Below the pieces are notes generated by a model, which did not search any database, was not told the DNA's origin, and saw only the letters and a program-made list of their open reading frames with translations. DNA of 34,621 bases. It comes from an uncultured Oscillospiraceae bacterium. Its GTDB lineage: Bacteria; Bacillota; Clostridia; Oscillospirales; Oscillospiraceae. Made by a program: the position numbers and the translations under genes. Shown piece by piece: positions 30,351 through 34,621 of the stretch (its first letter is position 1; each line of letters opens with the position of its first letter). The stretch lies in assembly GCA_949878425.1 (NCBI GenBank), contig CATLAL010000025.1, positions 1 through 34,621 on the forward strand. Reading direction: 5' to 3'.

Positions 30351-31985
30351 ATGCAAGTAGCAACCGGAAAATCGATTCTCAACGGCATCGCCATCGGCCC
30401 CATACGGATCTACCGCAAGGAGGACGCCCAGCTGGCCGTCACCTCCACCCGCACTGCGGAGGAGGAGCTCTCCCGGTTTGAGGACGCCTGCGAGAAGGCC
30501 AAGGAGCAGCTGGCCGGCCTCTACGAGAAGGCCCTGGCCGAGGTGGGCGAGGAGAACGCCGCCATCTTCGAGATCCACCAGATGATGCTGGACGACGACG
30601 ACTATCTGAACGCGGCCCGGGAGATCATCGAGCGCCAGGGCGCCACCGCCGAGTACGCCGCCGCCACCACGGGGGACAACTTCGCCGCCACCTTCGCCGA
30701 CATGGAGGACGCCTACATGAAGGCCCGGGCCACGGACGTGAGGGACATCTCCCACCGTCTGGTGAACATCCTCACCGGCGCCGGGGAGGCCAGCCACCTG
30801 GGCGACGAGGCGGCCATCCTGGTGGCCGACGACCTGACCCCCAGCGAGACGGTGCAGCTGGACAAGAGCAAGCTGCTGGGCTTTGTCACTCGCCACGGCT
30901 CCACCAACAGCCACACCGCCATTCTGGCCCGCACCATGAACATCCCCGCCCTCATCGGCGTGGACTTTGACGACAGCTGGGACGGCAAGCTGGCCATTAT
31001 CGACGGCTACAACCACTGCGTCTACGTGGACCCCGCCTCGGAGCTTTTGAACACCATGGAGGAGAAGCGCCAGGCGGATCTGAAGCAGGAGTCCCTGCTC
31101 CAGGGGCTCAAGAAAAAGCCCAACGTGACGCTGGACGGCAGGGAGATCAAGGTGTACGCCAACATCGGCAACGCCGCTGACGTGGGCCTGGTCCTCCAGA
31201 ACGACGCCCAGGGCATCGGCCTGTTCCGCAGTGAGTTCATCTACCTGGACAGCGAGGACTACCCCTCCGAGGAGAAGCAGTTTGAGATCTACAAGCGGGT
31301 CGTGGAGACCATGGCCGGGAAAAAAGTGATCATCCGCACCCTGGACATCGGCGCCGACAAGCAGGCGGACTACTTCCAGCTGGACAAGGAGGAGAACCCG
31401 GCCCTGGGCTACCGGGCCATCCGCATCTGCCTGACCAGGAAGGAGATCTTCAAGCAGCAGCTGCGGGCCATCCTCCGGGCCAGCGCCTTTGGCACGGTCT
31501 CCGTCATGTTCCCCATGATCATCTCCGTCCGGGAGGTCCGGGACGCCAAGGACACCCTGGAGGAGTGCCGGGCCGAGCTGCGGGAGCAGGGCGTGGCCAT
31601 GGGCGAGGTGGAGACCGGCATCATGATCGAGACCCCCGCCGCCGTGATGATCGCCGACGAGCTGGCAGAGGAGGTGCAGTTCTTCTCCATCGGCACCAAC
31701 GACCTGACCCAGTACACCCTGGCCATTGACCGGCAGAACCCCAAGCTGGACAACTTCTACAACGCCTTCCACCCCGCCGTGCTGCGCATGATCCGCATGA
31801 CCGTGGAGGCGGGCCACCGCCACGACTGCTGGGTGGGCATCTGCGGCGAGCTGGGCGCGGATCAGACGCTGACGGAGACCTTCCTGCGCATGGGGCTGGA
31901 CGAGCTGTCCGTGTCCCCGCCCTCCGTGCTGCCGCTGCGCAAGTGCATCCGCAGTCTGGATCTGAGCAAAACCCCGGAGAACTGA
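30351..31985 (+). CDS. ptsI: Phosphoenolpyruvate-protein phosphotransferase (enzyme I)
   Basis: A 544-aa enzyme I. N-terminal HPr-binding helical domain (EEELSRFEDACEKAKEQL...), swivelling domain with phospho-accepting H188 in GSTNSHTAILART, then the PEP-binding TIM barrel with GIGLFRSEFIYLD, RTLDIGADKQADY, MFPMIISVREV, FSIGTNDLTQYTLAIDR and GICGELGAD. It takes phosphate from PEP and passes it to HPr. The region before H188 is GSTN rather than the usual GGRTS, a small variation. It is the second gene of ptsHI, ended by a strong terminator. Sugar-specific EII genes are not in the window. Confidence 0.96.
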   Translation: MQVATGKSILNGIAIGPIRIYRKEDAQLAVTSTRTAEEELSRFEDACEKAKEQLAGLYEKALAEVGEENAAIFEIHQMMLDDDDYLNAAREIIERQGATAEYAAATTGDNFAATFADMEDAYMKARATDVRDISHRLVNILTGAGEASHLGDEAAILVADDLTPSETVQLDKSKLLGFVTRHGSTNSHTAILARTMNIPALIGVDFDDSWDGKLAIIDGYNHCVYVDPASELLNTMEEKRQADLKQESLLQGLKKKPNVTLDGREIKVYANIGNAADVGLVLQNDAQGIGLFRSEFIYLDSEDYPSEEKQFEIYKRVVETMAGKKVIIRTLDIGADKQADYFQLDKEENPALGYRAIRICLTRKEIFKQQLRAILRASAFGTVSVMFPMIISVREVRDAKDTLEECRAELREQGVAMGEVETGIMIETPAAVMIADELAEEVQFFSIGTNDLTQYTLAIDRQNPKLDNFYNAFHPAVLRMIRMTVEAGHRHDCWVGICGELGADQTLTETFLRMGLDELSVSPPSVLPLRKCIRSLDLSKTPEN

Positions 31986-32025
31986 TCCGCCTTGGCGCGC
32001 GTATCGCCAGCGTACCTGGAAAAGG

Positions 32026-32055
32026 CGCCCCCCGCCGCGAATGCGGCGGGGGGCG
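32026..32055 (+). terminator. Terminator of ptsI
   Basis: A 13-bp GC-only perfect stem (32026-32038 with 32043-32055) with a 4-base loop. The tail is weak (TAAAAC), but the hairpin is very stable. Confidence 0.7.
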
Positions 32056-32103
32056 TAAAACAGTATTAAGCAATAGTCTGAAAACCTTGCGTTTTCAAGG
32101 GGG

Positions 32104-32125
32104 CGGCGTGACTTTGGTCACGCCG
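32104..32125 (-). terminator. Hairpin overlapping the end of the recombinase remnant
   Basis: CGGCGTGAC (32104-32112) pairs perfectly with GTCACGCCG (32117-32125), loop TTTG, at the stop codon of the remnant on the minus strand. No T-run follows on the minus strand, so terminator activity is uncertain. Confidence 0.45.
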
Positions 32126-32340
32126 TTTCCCCTTTCATCAGCTCATCCAGAGGGATGAAGCCCATGCCGTCATACTTAATGCGGATGCTCTGGCGGCGTC
32201 TGCCGCTGGACTTGTCGGGGACCTCCACATAGATGGCCTGCACCGGTTCCCGGAGGGCATAGGGGTCAATGGTTTCGATGCCCACATACTTGTGCGCTTT
32301 CTGGATGAACTTCTCCATGTGACAGTATTCGGTTTTAGCC
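32118..32340 (-). pseudogene. C-terminal remnant of a large serine recombinase (DUF4368-like)
   Basis: About 70 codons on the minus strand, from KAKTEYCHMEKFIQKAHKYV to a stop after LDELMKGETA. The core (AIYVEVPDKSSGRRRQ then IRIKYDGMGFIPLDE) matches what I recall of the C-terminal end (DUF4368 region) of TnpX-like large serine recombinases. The catalytic resolvase domain, the recombinase domain and the zinc ribbon are all missing. Upstream the open frame runs into repeat-like DNA at an inverted repeat (32343-32383), so this is a deleted mobile-element integrase. The element's identity is unknown. Confidence 0.6.
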
Positions 32341-32342
32341 TT

Positions 32343-32535
32343 GCTGGAAAGGCACAGCCGGGTCGCGGGCGTATCTTTCCAGCGAGGGCGCAGGGATAGC
32401 CGCGAAGCGGCGCAAGGGGCGGACAGCCCCTTGTTCGGAGCGGAGCGACGGAAAACGGCTCTGACTTTCGGAAGTCCGGGCCGTGGCCTCGCAGAGCGCA
32501 CGATATATGGTCGCAGACCATGTATAGAAGTGCGC
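32343..32535. repeat. Cluster of hairpins between the recombinase remnant and the zinc-ribbon gene
   Basis: This ~190-base stretch has in sequence GCTGGAAAG/CTTTCCAGC (32343-32383), CCGC/GCGG (32400-32410), CAAGGGGC/GCCCCTTG (32413-32433), GACTT/AAGTC (32463-32476), and a longer imperfect stem (32496-32535, GCGCAC...GTGCGC enclosing TATGGTC/GACCAT). No gene is convincing here. It may be an untranslated RNA, a terminator cluster or part of a mobile element. Confidence 0.55.
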
Positions 32536-32551
32536 CGTTCGGGTCTTGAAC

Positions 32552-34483
32552 TCAATCCACACGGATGATCGTATACATCTGCACCAGTGGAATGTCCAAA
32601 AACATCTTATAAAAATGTGTGATATGCTCAACGCGGAATGGGCTAACCCCATAATAGGAATGTTCCTCATTCCAGACCACATCGTCGAGAATGCACTCCA
32701 CGTGGTCTCTTGTGAGTTCCGTATCTTCACAAAGCGCCAGCAGGATATCAGCCGCTACCTTACAGTAATCACAGAACTCATTTTTTTCCCGGGAAGCGGT
32801 AAGTACGATTTCTTGAATCGGAGAGTCCGGCGTTTCTGCAAAAAGATAGACACTTGTGGCGATGATGTCTTGCTCGCCCTCTGGGAGCATGGGGTTGATA
32901 AAGGAAACAGCCCATACCTTCCCCCATGCGGAAAGTTCGGGGAACAGGGGCACCTCTTTCTTCTCCTCTATGCTGGCCTGATATGTATTTGGCGAGAGGG
33001 TGTTAAAATAACCGATCAACATATTGGGCGTCACAGTGAGTTTTCCATCCTTCACCGCATTTTCAAAGATGAAGCGATTCTCCTCCTTCTTTGCGATACA
33101 GCCCCGAGATTTAGTGAGTTCCTCTGTAATCTCAGCTATGCGCTTTTGATGGCGGTCAAACTCCTCCCGGAGGGGAGTTTCCTCCCGCTTTTGCCGCTCC
33201 TTCAGCTCGTTCAGCCGGGTTTCCTCCGCATTGATCTGTGATTGCAGTGCTTTCTTCTCCTTTATTTTGAACAGCCCAAGTCCGGCAAGTGTCTGGTTCA
33301 GTCCGTCAAGATTAGCCTTCTGCTGTTCAATTTCCGACAGGACGGGCAGAGTTTGCAGCTGCTCTGAAATCTGCTGTGACTGTCCCTCAAGATATTCCTT
33401 TTCCCGCTCCAGCGCTGCTTTTTCCTCTGCGTGTTCTTTCCAATATTCCGCACGGGCGAAATTTTCCCCCTCGCGGATTCGATCTCCAAAGAGTGTCTCC
33501 AAACCCTTCTTATGGTTCTCCAAAATAGATACTGCGTCCCACGTTTTCCACTCATCAATATCCTTTGTGCGGGATTCCTTGGCCGACTCGGTAAAGGAAT
33601 ACTCTTTAACATAATGGTCAGCGGTCCAGGAGTTCACATCAAATTTCCAAGAGCAGGAATCTCGGGCGGCTTCTCCGATGTGCACTGCATTGTCTCGAAT
33701 GGTGTTCAGAGCAGAGAAAGTCCGAATGTAATTACGGGCCAAAACAAGTAGTGCAGTACAGCAGTCACAGCTCTCGGTAAAACGCTCCCATTGCCATTTA
33801 GACATATCACTGTGATCCGGACCGAAGTCATCCCTTGCGTCTCGATAGCCATCGCAGGCGGCGGAGTTCAGCTTTTTCACAATTTGGTTATGAATATACG
33901 CTCTGTTGAAGGAAGCACCGCCCTCTATCGTCAGACGGTTCAGAAAGTCCATGCAGTTGTCGATTTCCGATTTTACGCTTTCTTTCTGTTCTTTGTTGTG
34001 GATGGTTCCAAAATTCTTACATCGAAGGTCAATCATGGCAAGCATCAAAGAGGTGTACTTGTTCGCAACCTGCTGTTGGACTTCACGCCGCTTATCTTCT
34101 GGAGCGTATTTGATACTGTTCAGCCATGCGGTCACTGCATCGGATAGGCGCGGATTTGTACTTTTCGACTGCCAGCCGGCAGCCTCGCCTTTGATGAGCC
34201 ATGCCTCGCTGTGCTGGGGGTCCAGCTCAATGATTTTGTTGGCGTATTCCTCCGCTTCTTCGTTGTTGCCTGCTTCCAGGGCGCTGTTCGCCATTTGGAG
34301 GTAGTTTGCAATGGCGGCGGTATTGTCCACCTTTACAGTACCCGTAACCTCTACGGTGCCCTCCACCATCATCTTCCGTGCCTCCTCCACGGAATACTTT
34401 GTTCCGCAGGTCTGGCATACGAAAACACCATCCTGCTTGAGCAAGTCCGCGCTTCCGCACATCTCACAAATCAGTTGTTTCAT
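32552..34483 (-). CDS. Zinc-ribbon/TPR/coiled-coil protein of unknown function
   Basis: A 643-aa protein. A TFIIB-type zinc ribbon (C6, C9, C23, C26 in CEMCG...CQTCG) leads into VEEARKMMVEGTVEVTGTV, a TPR-like segment (~60-105, ANYLQMANSALEAGNNEEA...) and a helical middle part. A long coiled coil follows (~355-470, with LAGLGLFKIKEKKALQSQI), then a globular C-terminal domain. The front ~100 residues recur in many Clostridia proteins. GC content is clearly lower than its neighbours, and it sits next to a recombinase remnant, so it is probably acquired. The start at 34483 has AAAGGAG upstream; a longer reading to 34618 has no such site. Function unknown. Confidence 0.8.
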   Translation of the reverse strand: MKQLICEMCGSADLLKQDGVFVCQTCGTKYSVEEARKMMVEGTVEVTGTVKVDNTAAIANYLQMANSALEAGNNEEAEEYANKIIELDPQHSEAWLIKGEAAGWQSKSTNPRLSDAVTAWLNSIKYAPEDKRREVQQQVANKYTSLMLAMIDLRCKNFGTIHNKEQKESVKSEIDNCMDFLNRLTIEGGASFNRAYIHNQIVKKLNSAACDGYRDARDDFGPDHSDMSKWQWERFTESCDCCTALLVLARNYIRTFSALNTIRDNAVHIGEAARDSCSWKFDVNSWTADHYVKEYSFTESAKESRTKDIDEWKTWDAVSILENHKKGLETLFGDRIREGENFARAEYWKEHAEEKAALEREKEYLEGQSQQISEQLQTLPVLSEIEQQKANLDGLNQTLAGLGLFKIKEKKALQSQINAEETRLNELKERQKREETPLREEFDRHQKRIAEITEELTKSRGCIAKKEENRFIFENAVKDGKLTVTPNMLIGYFNTLSPNTYQASIEEKKEVPLFPELSAWGKVWAVSFINPMLPEGEQDIIATSVYLFAETPDSPIQEIVLTASREKNEFCDYCKVAADILLALCEDTELTRDHVECILDDVVWNEEHSYYGVSPFRVEHITHFYKMFLDIPLVQMYTIIRVD

Positions 34484-34621
34484 TTTGAACTCCTTTGCTT
34501 GACTTAAATCCCGTTCTGTTCCCACCAACTTCATGAGCAACGTTTTTGAATCTGCCGCTCTTAGGCTCATTTCGCCGCTTGCCCCGATAGAAATTGGAAA
34601 TTTGTAGGTTGGCTCCATGTA

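Noticed and set aside
32335..32730. 131-aa and 145-aa minus-strand frames over 32118-32730 as intact genes
   Set aside because: Only the last ~70 codons of one frame resemble a protein family (recombinase end); the rest covers hairpin DNA and the end of the zinc-ribbon gene in another frame.
34484..34618. 45-residue N-terminal extension of the zinc-ribbon protein
   Set aside because: No ribosome binding site at 34618, and the family module starts at MKQLICEMCG (34483), which has AAAGGAG before it.

Overview
The window looks like chromosomal DNA from a high-GC Clostridia, most likely Oscillospiraceae (Flavonifractor/Oscillibacter-like). This is inferred from the rimP-nusA-rnpM-ylxQ-infB order, Clostridia-type sigma-A promoters (TTGaca/17 bp/TAtaaT), very GC-rich coding DNA, a complete HPr/enzyme I pair and the GC-rich intergenic hairpins common in that family. 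No rRNA, tRNA or CRISPR array was seen. Most of the window reads as a stable chromosome. The last ~2.5 kb is lower in GC and next to a recombinase remnant, so it looks acquired.

Layout: (1) 1-3200, minus strand: the transcription/translation operon rimP, nusA, a MazG-like gene, rnpM (ylxR), ylxQ and infB (cut by the window edge), driven by a clear promoter and preceded by an attenuator-like leader hairpin. (2) 3200-5390: a YfbR-type 5'-deoxynucleotidase and a divergent membrane-anchored XRE regulator whose promoters share one palindromic -35 hexamer, then a repeat/terminator region. (3) 5387-9854, minus: an acyl-CoA dehydratase activase-like system split into a 978-aa and a 426-aa protein with a tiny membrane protein between them. 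(4) 9855-10529: hairpin-rich repeat DNA. (5) 10530-11840, minus: a cytosolic GH13 alpha-glucan hydrolase. (6) 12086-18573, plus: small membrane, zinc-ribbon and lipoprotein genes, a HAD phosphatase / cysteine desulfurase / MATE exporter operon, and a membrane-anchored HtrA protease. (7) 18770-21028: glycogen phosphorylase. (8) 21108-26690, minus: an MMPL (RND) exporter with a translationally coupled secreted heptad-repeat partner, a DUF308 membrane protein and a stomatin-like SPFH protein. (9) 26934-31985, plus: fructokinase, amylosucrase, HPr and enzyme I. (10) 32118-34483, minus: the C-terminal remnant of a large serine recombinase and a zinc-ribbon/TPR/coiled-coil protein.

A carbohydrate theme runs through the window. 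Amylosucrase would polymerise the glucosyl part of sucrose into alpha-1,4-glucan and release fructose. The adjacent fructokinase would trap that fructose as fructose phosphate. Glycogen phosphorylase and the GH13 hydrolase could later mobilise the glucan. HPr and enzyme I lie directly downstream, and this HPr lacks the usual regulatory serine.

The observations most worth following are: a dispersed gene-3'-end element with a covarying hairpin, present in three copies; the split activase with its intercalated small membrane protein; the histone-H1-like tail on amylosucrase; the HPr without Ser46; and the back-to-back promoters sharing one -35 box. Everything here was read by eye. Family assignments come from recognised motifs, not database searches.
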